Source: Gammaproteobacteria bacterium | GTDB lineage: Bacteria > Pseudomonadota > Gammaproteobacteria > DSM-19610 | Assembly (NCBI GenBank): GCA_030618475.1 | Contig: JAUXDG010000134.1 | Location: forward strand, 1-7,333 | Length of the DNA: 7,333 nucleotides | Reading direction: 5' to 3' | Part shown: piece after piece, positions 1 through 5,999 of the stretch | How positions within the stretch are numbered: position 1 is the first letter of the stretch | Layout: each line of letters begins with the position of its first letter | The notes under the pieces: generated by a model | The model's input: only the letters and a program-made list of their open reading frames with translations | Database searches by the model: none | What the model was told of the DNA's origin: nothing | Program-made: the position numbers and the translations under genes

Positions 1-15
1 GGAGGGGCAGGCCTC

Positions 16-618
16 ATGGGATTTTGGATCAAAGTGGGTGCATCGGCCTTTGTTATTCTTGCCAGCATTATCGGTATCTACTCTTTTTTCAGCGAAGACA
101 AGGATGCTTCCAGGCCGGAGGCAACGCAGGCGGCTGCCAGCGCTCAGGGTGACGATGCGTCAGTTGCAGACAGTGTGGTCGCTGAACCGGAAACGGCCCG
201 TGGGGTTGTTTTCCCGCCGGCAACAGGGCAATCAAATGTGGTTGAGCCGGGAACGTTTGCCGGGGCAGCCGTTGCAAATGAGCCCATCGTGGGAACTGCC
301 ATCACAGCCGGCGTAACTCCCGGGGTTACACCAGCCGCTGATCAACCTCTTGCGAGCCAGCAGGATGCTGCACCTCCGATACCTCAATCCAGCCACTTTT
401 CTGAGGAACCCGCCGGCTACCGACCGGAACTCTACCGACCACTGGAGCCGGAACAGGACCCGCCCCCGCCAAACCAGCCAAGTGCCGTAAGCGAGACACC
501 GCGCGCTTCTTTTGTACCAGCGCCCTCCTACTACCCGCAGCCCGGGGCTTACGCTTACCCGCCTGCGCCATACTATGGCGGATACGGTCGTTATTATCCT
601 CACCAAGATCGGCCATGA
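16..618 (+). CDS. Unknown membrane-anchored Pro/Tyr-rich protein
   Basis: I do not recognise this 200-residue protein. Residues 6-25 form one hydrophobic segment after a short start containing a single Lys, so it is probably a signal anchor with the rest outside the cytoplasm. An acidic, Ala-rich stretch follows (about 26-60), then a Val/Ala/Gly/Thr/Pro-rich stretch with near-repeats such as GVTPGVTP (about 60-120). Next comes a Pro/Glu-rich region (120-160, including PPPPNQP) and a tail at 168-200 with nine Tyr and nine Pro. Such composition indicates an extended, disordered chain with no catalytic fold. The start is supported by GGAGG at 1-5, ten bases upstream of the ATG, and by the anchor beginning at once. 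The frame is open to the left edge, so a longer protein cannot be excluded. The next gene on this strand seems to have its own promoter, so the two need not be co-transcribed. Function unknown; a cell-envelope or surface role is inference only. Confidence 0.7.
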   Translation: MGFWIKVGASAFVILASIIGIYSFFSEDKDASRPEATQAAASAQGDDASVADSVVAEPETARGVVFPPATGQSNVVEPGTFAGAAVANEPIVGTAITAGVTPGVTPAADQPLASQQDAAPPIPQSSHFSEEPAGYRPELYRPLEPEQDPPPPNQPSAVSETPRASFVPAPSYYPQPGAYAYPPAPYYGGYGRYYPHQDRP

Positions 619-637
619 TTGAAGCGGATAATCTTGG
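593..637. repeat. Two overlapping inverted repeats at the gene end
   Basis: Two perfect 7-bp inverted repeats overlap here. ATTATCC (593-599) pairs with GGATAAT (626-632), and CCAAGAT (603-609) pairs with ATCTTGG (631-637). They share bases 631-632, so both stems cannot form fully at once. The stop codon of the first gene (616-618) lies in the loop of both. Loops are long (26 and 21 nt) and there is no T-run, so this is not a standard intrinsic terminator. The right arm of the second repeat overlaps the predicted -35 box of the next gene. Chance is a real alternative. Confidence 0.35.
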
Positions 638-662
638 CACAAACATGCTTCGGTGCTTTAAT
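634..662 (+). promoter_or_regulatory. Predicted sigma70-type promoter of pentapeptide gene
   Basis: TTGGCA (634-639) matches the -35 consensus in five of six bases, and TTTAAT (657-662) matches the -10 consensus in five of six, with the ideal 17-bp spacer. Transcription would start near 669, giving a leader of about 30 nt that includes the ribosome binding site at 689-693. It lies just after the preceding stop codon, in the only non-coding gap upstream of the pentapeptide-repeat gene. Prediction by consensus only. Confidence 0.5.
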
Positions 663-700
663 AGAAGAGCGTATAAGCAAAGTGCGCCAGGAGCCATAAG

Positions 701-1051
701 ATGAGTACTGAACGCCCGCAAATCATTGACGACCCGATGTACCGCCTGCTGCGCGAGGGCGCAGTGGATGAGTTCAATAGACGGCGGGCCGACGGAGAAA
801 AGTGTAACCTTCATGGCTGCGATTTCCGGCATCTTGACCTGCGCAAACTCGATGCCAGGGGGCTCGATTTAGGTGATTGCTACTTCAGACAAACCGATCT
901 GCGCGGCGTCGACCTGTCAGAGGCCAATCTGGAAGGCGCCAGCATTAACGCCGCGAAGATTTCCGGGGCTTACTTTCCGCGGGATTTGAGTGCCGACGAA
1001 CTCACCCTGTCTCTGGTACACGGCATCCGTATGCGTTACCGCAAGGATTAA
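701..1051 (+). CDS. Pentapeptide-repeat protein, small
   Basis: This 116-residue protein has a helical-looking N-terminus (1-34), then twelve consecutive pentapeptides from residue 35 to 94, then a short C-terminal segment rich in charged residues. Central positions of the repeats are L37, F42, L47, A52, L57, F62, L67, L72, L77, I82, I87 and F92; only A52 breaks the Leu/Phe/Ile pattern. Four pentapeptides make one turn of the right-handed quadrilateral beta-helix of this family, so the domain should have exactly three turns. The i-2 positions change from Cys/Leu in the first half to Ala in the second (A75, A80, A85, A90), the typical inward small residue. There is no signal peptide or membrane segment, so it is probably cytoplasmic. 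AGGAG at 689-693, seven bases upstream, supports the start. Pentapeptide proteins have varied roles, including gyrase protection by much longer members; this one seems too short for that, and no function can be assigned. Confidence 0.85.
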   Translation: MSTERPQIIDDPMYRLLREGAVDEFNRRRADGEKCNLHGCDFRHLDLRKLDARGLDLGDCYFRQTDLRGVDLSEANLEGASINAAKISGAYFPRDLSADELTLSLVHGIRMRYRKD

Positions 1052-1071
1052 CCTGCATACGCGGGTTAATC
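1046..1071. terminator. Hairpin shared by two convergent genes
   Basis: Bases 1046-1056 (GATTAACCTGC) and 1061-1071 (GCGGGTTAATC) form an 11-bp stem around the tetraloop ATAC. The only imperfection is 1054/1063, which is a U-G wobble in plus-strand RNA and an A-C mismatch in minus-strand RNA. The stem holds the TAA stop of the pentapeptide gene (1049-1051) and the TAA stop of the DUF255 gene (1066-1068 on the minus strand). It is the only structure between the convergent genes, so it probably ends or protects both transcripts. No T-tract follows in either direction, so efficient intrinsic termination is not assured. Confidence 0.5.
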
Positions 1072-2943
1072 AGTTTCCAGCAATTCCACATAGCTGGCGT
1101 ACCAGAACATCGAATCTCCCAGGTAAGCACGCACCTGGTCGAGGTGTACATCAACTTTTTTCTGTAACTCAGCGTCTTTTCTCAAAGCCGGATGCTGTCT
1201 GCTTAAGCGGGTAACGGTGGCGGTTGCCGACGGCAACGGGCTGTCATCCAGCGCAACAACGCCGTCCAGCATGGGAATCAAAGGGGTATCACTTTGAATC
1301 CAGCGCTTGTTGCGGTAGTAGTGTTGCCAGGCCATTTGCACCATCTGTCCTGCCAGTGCTTGATAACGCTTTTTTTCCTGCGGGTTGTGCTCACTCCAGT
1401 CCCAAAGACCCTGGGCAACCAGGGCATAATCTTCCAGTGTGGCGTCGGCTATCACACGCTTGCCGTCCCGCGCCCGCACCAGATGGCCAGCATCCCACAG
1501 ACTTTTACTGATATAAGTGGCGAGCTTGTCAGCCGGCTTGGCATAGCGGGCGTCTCCCGTTGCCGCATAACCGGCAGCCAGCGCACTAAGCACCAGGCCA
1601 TTCCAGGCCGCCAGACCTTTGTCATCCGGAAGCAGTGAACGAGCAGACCTCAAGTCCAGTAATTTCTTTCGTGCTGATGCCAGCACCTCATTCAGCCGTG
1701 TTTCACTCCAGCCCAGGTTTTTGGCGATATCAGCAGGCGTTCCCTGCCAGAGCGGCAATTCCCCATATTCCGAATGGCCAGGCTGCTCACCAAACCAGGC
1801 TGCACGAACTGCCTTGAGTTGTTCGGCATTTAATACCTGGCCCAGCTCATCATCATCCCAGAGGTAATAGAAACCCTCGCGACCCTGCTCATCGACCGCT
1901 GAAAAACTGCTGATGAAGTAACCGGCACCGCGTTGCATTTCACGCAACAGGAAATCCAGCGTACTCAGGCCTATGTCCCGATAATAAGATGACTGGAACT
2001 GCCCGGCGGCCTGCAGGTACAGCTGCGCCAGTTGCGCATTGTCGTAGAGCATTTTTTCGTAGTGTGGAACCTGCCAGCCCGGATCGGTGACATAACGGAA
2101 AAAACCACCGCCCAGCTCATCGTGCAGACCCTGGTTCGCCATACGATCCAGGGTCAGCCTGATAAAATCGTCCTGTGATTTATCATCCTGCTGTTCGCGT
2201 ATCCATAACAGCGCTCGCAGCTGCGATACCATGGGAAACTTGTTCTGCCGTCCGAACCCGCCGGCCAGCTCATCCTTAAGCTGATCGGTTTGTACCCGCA
2301 TGCCGTGTAGCGCTGACATCCTGGCTGGTTTTTTGTCAGCGTCGGAATTGCGAATCTGCCGCCACTGCTCCATGGCGTCACGTCCCATTTGTCGCAGTTG
2401 AGCGGGATCCTTATTCCAGGCGTCACGAAGCTGTTCAAGCAGCTGCCTGAAACGGTCTGGCGGAACATAGGTCATGCCGAGCAGGGGATAGCCGTCGGGT
2501 GTTAAAAATACATTCAGTGGCCAGCCGGCTTGACCATGTGTCAACTGCACAAACTCGATCAGGTGAGCATCCAGTGCCGGTGCCAGTTCACGATCGACTT
2601 TCACCGGCACAAAGTAGTCGTTAAGCAGTTTCGCCAGCAGCGGATCCCGATAACTTTCCCGCTGCATGACGTGACACCAGTGACAGGAGAAATAACCGAT
2701 GGAGACCAGCAAGGGGCGGTTCAGCTCACGCGCCTTTTGCAGAGTCTCCCGGCTCCAGACCTGCCAATGCACCGGGTCTTCGGCATGCATGGCAAGATAG
2801 GGGGAAGGATGATTGACGAGCTGATTCTCAAGCGCGGCCGTGCCGGCCAGGGCGGTATTTGCCGCAGTCAGAACCAGCACAAAAATTAAAGCGCGTAACA
2901 TACTAAGCCGAACACTGGATGGCCGACATGCCTCACCTGTCAT
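1066..2943 (-). CDS. Exported thioredoxin-fold DUF255 (YyaL-type) protein
   Basis: This 625-residue protein belongs to the DUF255 family (YyaL, SPATA20), which joins an N-terminal thioredoxin-like domain to an alpha/alpha-barrel resembling glycoside hydrolases. The thioredoxin part covers about residues 38-190, with the active-site-like C87-H-W-C90, KVDRE at 115-119, and FLTPDG at 146-151 near the expected cis-Pro region. The barrel part has the family block GGGFFRYVTD (278-287) continuing to HYEKMLYDNAQL (294-305), and DDKGLAAWNGL (440-450). A hydrophobic stretch at 18-33 ending ALA-G suggests a Sec signal peptide, so it should work in the periplasm, unlike the cytosolic relatives. Two starts are possible: 2943, whose ATG overlaps the tatC stop as ATGA, or Met15 at 2901, which gives a shorter, more standard signal peptide. 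Neither has a good ribosome binding site; I keep 2943 for the coupling. It is shorter than the roughly 680-residue relatives and seems to lack their last segment. Substrate and reaction are unknown; a disulfide-linked role is inference. Confidence 0.85.
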   Translation of the reverse strand: MTGEACRPSSVRLSMLRALIFVLVLTAANTALAGTAALENQLVNHPSPYLAMHAEDPVHWQVWSRETLQKARELNRPLLVSIGYFSCHWCHVMQRESYRDPLLAKLLNDYFVPVKVDRELAPALDAHLIEFVQLTHGQAGWPLNVFLTPDGYPLLGMTYVPPDRFRQLLEQLRDAWNKDPAQLRQMGRDAMEQWRQIRNSDADKKPARMSALHGMRVQTDQLKDELAGGFGRQNKFPMVSQLRALLWIREQQDDKSQDDFIRLTLDRMANQGLHDELGGGFFRYVTDPGWQVPHYEKMLYDNAQLAQLYLQAAGQFQSSYYRDIGLSTLDFLLREMQRGAGYFISSFSAVDEQGREGFYYLWDDDELGQVLNAEQLKAVRAAWFGEQPGHSEYGELPLWQGTPADIAKNLGWSETRLNEVLASARKKLLDLRSARSLLPDDKGLAAWNGLVLSALAAGYAATGDARYAKPADKLATYISKSLWDAGHLVRARDGKRVIADATLEDYALVAQGLWDWSEHNPQEKKRYQALAGQMVQMAWQHYYRNKRWIQSDTPLIPMLDGVVALDDSPLPSATATVTRLSRQHPALRKDAELQKKVDVHLDQVRAYLGDSMFWYASYVELLETD

Positions 2944-3797
2944 GAACCTGGGTTCTGCTTTTCTTCATCCTCGATACGATCCAGTTCCTGTTCCATGTCC
3001 TCGTCCGTCATAGGCGGTTCGTATTCTTCGTGACCGCTACTGTCCTGTTCCTTTTTAGGGGCGAAGCGTTCGCCCAGAAACACGCCCACTTCAAACAGCA
3101 GCCACATGGGTAGAGCCAGCAAGGTCTGCGAAATAATGTCCGGAGGTGTCAACATCATACCGACGACAAAGGCGCCAACGATGACGTAAGCCCGCTTTCC
3201 TCTTAAAGACTGCGGTTCTACCACACCCGTCCACACCAGCAACACCACGGCAACCGGTATTTCAAAGGCGATACCAAAAGCAAAAAACAAGGTCAATACA
3301 AAATCGAGATAACGACTGATATCGGTCATCACTTCGACGCCTTGCGGTGCCGTGTGTGTCAGAAATCCAAACACCAGCGGGAATACAGCAAAATAGGCGA
3401 AGGCGGCACCGATATAAAACAGCGCTGTGCTGGACACCAGCAGTGGAATGACGCGCTTGCGCTCATGCAGATACAAACCCGGCGCTACGAACGCCCAGAG
3501 CTGATAGAGAATGTACGGCATGGCGACAAAGATCGACAGGACCAACGCCAGCTTGAAGGGTGTAAAAAACGGTGACGCCACGTCGATGGCCACCATGGAA
3601 CTGCCTTCTGGCAGATGTGCCATCAGGGGACCGGCCAGCCGGGTAAACAGCCAGTTGGCAAACGGCGTCAGGCCGAGGAAAATGACAGTAACAGCCAGCA
3701 CGACACGCAGCAGGCGGTCGCGCAATTCGATCAAGTGAGAGACAAAAGGTTGTTCTTTGCCTTCTTCCGGCGGCAGATTGTTATCCGCTTGCGTCAT
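2940..3797 (-). CDS. tatC: Sec-independent translocase subunit TatC
   Basis: TatC is the polytopic inner-membrane receptor that binds twin-arginine signal peptides together with TatB. This 285-residue protein has the cytoplasmic N-terminal motif SHLIELRDRLLR (20-31) and six predicted membrane segments, roughly 28-50, 80-105, 115-140, 165-190, 204-219 and 222-241. F103 and E112 in FVAPGLYLHE match E. coli F94 and E103 of the signal-peptide site, and E179 in FEIPVAVVLL matches E. coli E170. After the last helix comes an extra cytoplasmic tail (about 247-285) in which 15 of 31 residues at 250-280 are acidic; E. coli TatC (258 residues) is shorter. The start overlaps the tatB end by 17 bases, with only a weak AAGAAG-like binding site upstream, so coupled translation is likely. 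The stop overlaps the downstream DUF255 start as ATGA. All key residues are present, so the protein should be functional. Confidence 0.97.
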   Translation of the reverse strand: MTQADNNLPPEEGKEQPFVSHLIELRDRLLRVVLAVTVIFLGLTPFANWLFTRLAGPLMAHLPEGSSMVAIDVASPFFTPFKLALVLSIFVAMPYILYQLWAFVAPGLYLHERKRVIPLLVSSTALFYIGAAFAYFAVFPLVFGFLTHTAPQGVEVMTDISRYLDFVLTLFFAFGIAFEIPVAVVLLVWTGVVEPQSLRGKRAYVIVGAFVVGMMLTPPDIISQTLLALPMWLLFEVGVFLGERFAPKKEQDSSGHEEYEPPMTDEDMEQELDRIEDEEKQNPGS

Positions 3798-4113
3798 TCG
3801 ACTTCTTTGTTACCGCTTCATTTTTTGCCGGCGGCTGTTCGACGACGGGCTGCTGGGTTTTCTGAATCGTCTGCCTGGTGTCTTCGATAATATCGTGCAG
3901 TTCGGGGACTTCCGCCTGCTTGGCCAGGGTCTTCTTTAATTCATCGGCGGCAAGTTCACGATCGATATCCGCTTTCACCGTGGAGACAAAGCGGCGCGCC
4001 CGCCCCATCCACAGGCCGGCGGTACGCGCCACGCGCGGCAGCCGTTCCGGCCCGATCACCAGTAAAGCGACGACACCGATAATGGCCAGCTCCCAGAAAC
4101 CAATGTCGAACAT
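3781..4113 (-). CDS. tatB: Sec-independent translocase subunit TatB
   Basis: TatB pairs with TatC to form the receptor complex for folded twin-arginine substrates at the inner membrane. The 110-residue protein begins MFDIGFWEL, with the conserved E8 inside the single N-terminal membrane helix (about 4-20), then the hinge G21-P22-ERLP typical of TatB. An amphipathic, charged helix follows (about 27-85), and the end is a Pro/Gln/Lys-rich, probably disordered tail. E8 and the GPERLP hinge separate it from TatA, whose hinge follows Phe-Gly. It is shorter than E. coli TatB (171 residues), mainly in the tail, which is variable in the family. It lies 28 bases after tatA and overlaps tatC by 17 bases. 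No strong ribosome binding site precedes it. Confidence 0.95.
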   Translation of the reverse strand: MFDIGFWELAIIGVVALLVIGPERLPRVARTAGLWMGRARRFVSTVKADIDRELAADELKKTLAKQAEVPELHDIIEDTRQTIQKTQQPVVEQPPAKNEAVTKKSNDASG

Positions 4114-4141
4114 AATTATTCAACCAGCAGTCCAGCCCGGG

Positions 4142-4372
4142 CTAGACCTTGTCGTGTTCCTTGGAAGTCACTTCACCATCGATAACCCGGCCACTGGCCT
4201 GATCTTCCAGTTTGCCCTCGTCGCCCTTGGGTTGATCTTCCTCTTTCATGGCATGACGGAAACCCTTGATGGCACCGCCAAGATCACCGCCCAGGTTTTT
4301 CAGCCGTTTGGCGCCAAACAACACCAGGACGATGGCGAGAATAATCAACAGTTGCCAGATACTGATACCCAT
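4142..4372 (-). CDS. tatA: Sec-independent translocase subunit TatA
   Basis: TatA oligomerises on the TatBC receptor to let folded proteins cross the inner membrane. The 76-residue protein begins MGISIWQLLIIL, close to E. coli TatA, and has one short membrane helix (about 4-19), the invariant hinge F19-G20, then an amphipathic helix with Lys/Arg on one side (KRLKNLGGDLGGAIKGF, 22-38). The last 35 residues are acidic and polar, as in the family. The start is fixed by AGGAG at 4379-4383, six bases upstream, the clearest ribosome binding site on this strand. That fits the need for TatA in excess over TatB and TatC. A 50-base gap separates it from hisE, with no obvious promoter of its own. Confidence 0.96.
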   Translation of the reverse strand: MGISIWQLLIILAIVLVLFGAKRLKNLGGDLGGAIKGFRHAMKEEDQPKGDEGKLEDQASGRVIDGEVTSKEHDKV

Positions 4373-4378
4373 AAATCT

Positions 4379-4383
4379 CTCCT
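4379..4383 (-). promoter_or_regulatory. Strong ribosome binding site of tatA
   Basis: On the minus strand this reads AGGAG, six bases before the tatA ATG. It stands out because tatB, tatC, hisI, hisE and DUF255 have weak or no such sites. It could raise TatA output over that of its partners. Confidence 0.7.
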
Positions 4384-4422
4384 GTGACGCTGCCCGATTT
4401 GAAATCTGCAGCCATCAACACC

Positions 4423-4746
4423 TTAAGAACCCTTGCGCGCCGCTTTCTCTTCCAGGCCGGACAGGCCAAAGCGGCGCTCCAGTTCATTCAACACCCTATC
4501 AGGGTCCACACCCTGGTGGACCAGTAATACCAAGGTATGAAACCACAAATCGGCAGTTTCATAAACCAGTTCATCGGCATTTCCGCCTTTTGCTGCAATC
4601 ACCGTTTCCGTGGCTTCCTCGCCGACTTTTTTCAGAATGCTGTCCAGCCCCTTGTGATAGAGACCGGCCACGTAGGAAGAATCCGGATCAGCCTGTTTGC
4701 GCTGTTCCAGTACTTTTGCCAGCTGTCGAAGAATATCGTCCGGCAT
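4423..4746 (-). CDS. hisE: Phosphoribosyl-ATP pyrophosphohydrolase HisE
   Basis: HisE hydrolyses phosphoribosyl-ATP to phosphoribosyl-AMP and pyrophosphate, the second step of histidine synthesis. The 107-residue length is normal for a stand-alone HisE. The metal-binding helix KVGEEATETVIAAK (40-53) supplies E43, E44 and E47, and the second helix ETADLWFH (63-70) supplies E63 and D66, as expected for the all-alpha MazG-like pyrophosphohydrolase fold. In E. coli this domain is fused to HisI; here it is a separate protein. Its ATG lies one base after the hisI stop (TGATATG), and there is no convincing ribosome binding site, so translation is probably coupled to hisI. Confidence 0.97.
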   Translation of the reverse strand: MPDDILRQLAKVLEQRKQADPDSSYVAGLYHKGLDSILKKVGEEATETVIAAKGGNADELVYETADLWFHTLVLLVHQGVDPDRVLNELERRFGLSGLEEKAARKGS

Positions 4747-4747
4747 A

Positions 4748-5140
4748 TCAGCTTTTTCCGTACATCTCTGAGGGATCTTTCAACACCGGCTCGATGGTCT
4801 TCCATTCTGCGTTTTCCAGTCGCTGGAAAAAACAGCTGCGCCTGCCGGTATGACAGGCGATTCCGCCTTTCTGTTCAACCTGCAGGATAATGACATCATT
4901 ATCGCAATCCAGACGTATTTCCTTAATCAACTGCTGGTTTCCAGACGCTTCGCCCTTGTGCCACAGTTTCTGCCGGGAGCGTGACCAGTACACGGCGTGG
5001 CTGTCCTGAGCAGTCAGTTGCAGCGCCTCGCGATTCATCCAGGCCACCATCAACACCCGCCCGTCTGCGGCATCCTGTGCAACGACGGGCACCAGACCGT
5101 CATCATTCCATTTGATGGCATCTAACCAGTTTTCTGACAT
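4748..5140 (-). CDS. hisI: Phosphoribosyl-AMP cyclohydrolase HisI
   Basis: HisI opens the adenine ring of phosphoribosyl-AMP to give ProFAR, the third step of the pathway. The 130-residue protein carries the family motifs in order: WMNREAL (34-40), WSRSRQKLWHKGEASG (52-67), the magnesium site D78-C-D-N-D82, and the zinc ligands C79, C96 and C103 within DCDND and CHTGRRSC. These match the metal sites described for archaeal HisI. It is the stand-alone form without the HisE domain. The start lies three bases after the hisF stop and lacks a clear ribosome binding site, so coupling to hisF is likely. All catalytic residues I can identify are present. Confidence 0.97.
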   Translation of the reverse strand: MSENWLDAIKWNDDGLVPVVAQDAADGRVLMVAWMNREALQLTAQDSHAVYWSRSRQKLWHKGEASGNQQLIKEIRLDCDNDVIILQVEQKGGIACHTGRRSCFFQRLENAEWKTIEPVLKDPSEMYGKS

Positions 5141-5143
5141 ATG

Positions 5144-5923
5144 CTACAGGCGTACTTCGATGCCACGACCGGCCATGTGCTGTTTGGCTTCGGCAATACT
5201 GTATTCACCAAAGTGAAAAATACTGGCCGCCAGTACCGCATCGGCCTCGCCTTCCAGTATGCCTTCAGCCAGATGTTCCAGGTTTCCGACACCACCGGAT
5301 GCAATTACCGGTACGTCCACCGCCTCGCAAACCGCGCGGGTCAGCGTTAGATCAAATCCGTTTCTGGTGCCATCCCTGTCCATACTGGTCAGGAGAATTT
5401 CGCCGGCACCATACGCTACCATTTTTTTTGCCCAGTCGATGGCATCGATGCCGGTAGCTTTACGCCCGCCATGGGTAAAGATTTCCCAGCGCGGCTTGCC
5501 GCTGTCTGAACCATCATCGACCTGCTTGGCATCGATGGCGACAACGATACACTGGGAACCAAACTTGTCCGCCGCCTCACGCACGAACTCGGGGTTGAAC
5601 ACCGCAGCCGTATTGATCGCCACCTTGTCTGCACCTGCGTTCAACATGCGGCGAATATCGGCGAGTTCGCGTATGCCTCCGCCCACCGTGAGCGGTATAA
5701 ACACTTCACCGGCCACCTGATCAACCACGTGCACCATGGTTTCGCGTTGTTCGTGGCTGGCGGTGATATCCAGAAAGGTCAGTTCATCGGCACCTTCCAT
5801 ATCGTAACGGCGGGCAATTTCGACCGGGTCGCCCGCATCACGAATATCAACGAACTGGACACCCTTAACGACACGGCCGGCATCAACGTCCAGACAGGGA
5901 ATGATTCTTTTTGCCAGTGACAT
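5144..5923 (-). CDS. hisF: Imidazole glycerol phosphate synthase subunit HisF
   Basis: HisF is the cyclase subunit of imidazole glycerol phosphate synthase. It uses ammonia passed from HisH to convert PRFAR to imidazole glycerol phosphate and AICAR, linking histidine and purine synthesis. The 259-residue protein is a beta/alpha barrel of normal length. The two catalytic acids are D12 in IIPCLDVD and D131 in IVVAIDAK; phosphate-loop motifs are VGGGIRE (80-86) and ASGGVG in the second half. The start is supported by AAGGGG at 5932-5937, eight bases upstream. A run of eight A residues on the coding strand (5422-5429) encodes part of AKKM and is the one irregularity. It is separated from hisA by 76 bases and from hisI by three. 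Confidence 0.98.
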   Translation of the reverse strand: MSLAKRIIPCLDVDAGRVVKGVQFVDIRDAGDPVEIARRYDMEGADELTFLDITASHEQRETMVHVVDQVAGEVFIPLTVGGGIRELADIRRMLNAGADKVAINTAAVFNPEFVREAADKFGSQCIVVAIDAKQVDDGSDSGKPRWEIFTHGGRKATGIDAIDWAKKMVAYGAGEILLTSMDRDGTRNGFDLTLTRAVCEAVDVPVIASGGVGNLEHLAEGILEGEADAVLAASIFHFGEYSIAEAKQHMAGRGIEVRL

Positions 5924-5935
5924 GCGCCCAACCCC

Positions 5936-5944
5936 TTATCCACA
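5936..5944 (+). other. Perfect DnaA-box 9-mer between hisA and hisF
   Basis: TTATCCACA is the exact consensus DnaA box. It lies in the 76-base hisA-hisF gap and overlaps by two bases the AAGGGG ribosome binding site of hisF read on the other strand. No second box or AT-rich unwinding region is visible nearby, so it is not part of an origin. A chance match is likely. Confidence 0.3.
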
Positions 5945-5999
5945 GCCAAACATAGAGACACCATCGCAGCGTCGCTGGATAATGACATCAGCAACCACG

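Noticed and set aside
635..648. Possible sigma54 promoter: TGGCAC followed by TGC upstream of the pentapeptide gene
   Set aside because: The spacing between GG (636-637) and GC (647-648) is nine bases instead of the required ten, and the same bases fit a sigma70-type -35 box with ideal spacing.
326..832. Minus-strand open frame of 168 codons across the first gene and the start of the pentapeptide gene
   Set aside because: It crosses two plus-strand genes and the predicted promoter, with Arg/Val-rich composition typical of an antisense frame of Pro/Ala-rich coding DNA.
1040..1085. Standard intrinsic terminator at the convergent hairpin
   Set aside because: The stem is good, but no T-run follows it on either strand, so I kept it only as a shared hairpin of moderate confidence.
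2842..2943. Twin-arginine signal on the DUF255 protein, suggested by its place next to tatC
   Set aside because: The n-region has only separated Arg residues (R7, R12, R17) and no RR pair; a Sec-type signal fits better.
3878..4387. Plus-strand open frame of 169 codons opposite tatA and tatB
   Set aside because: Antisense to two well-supported genes, with no known domain.
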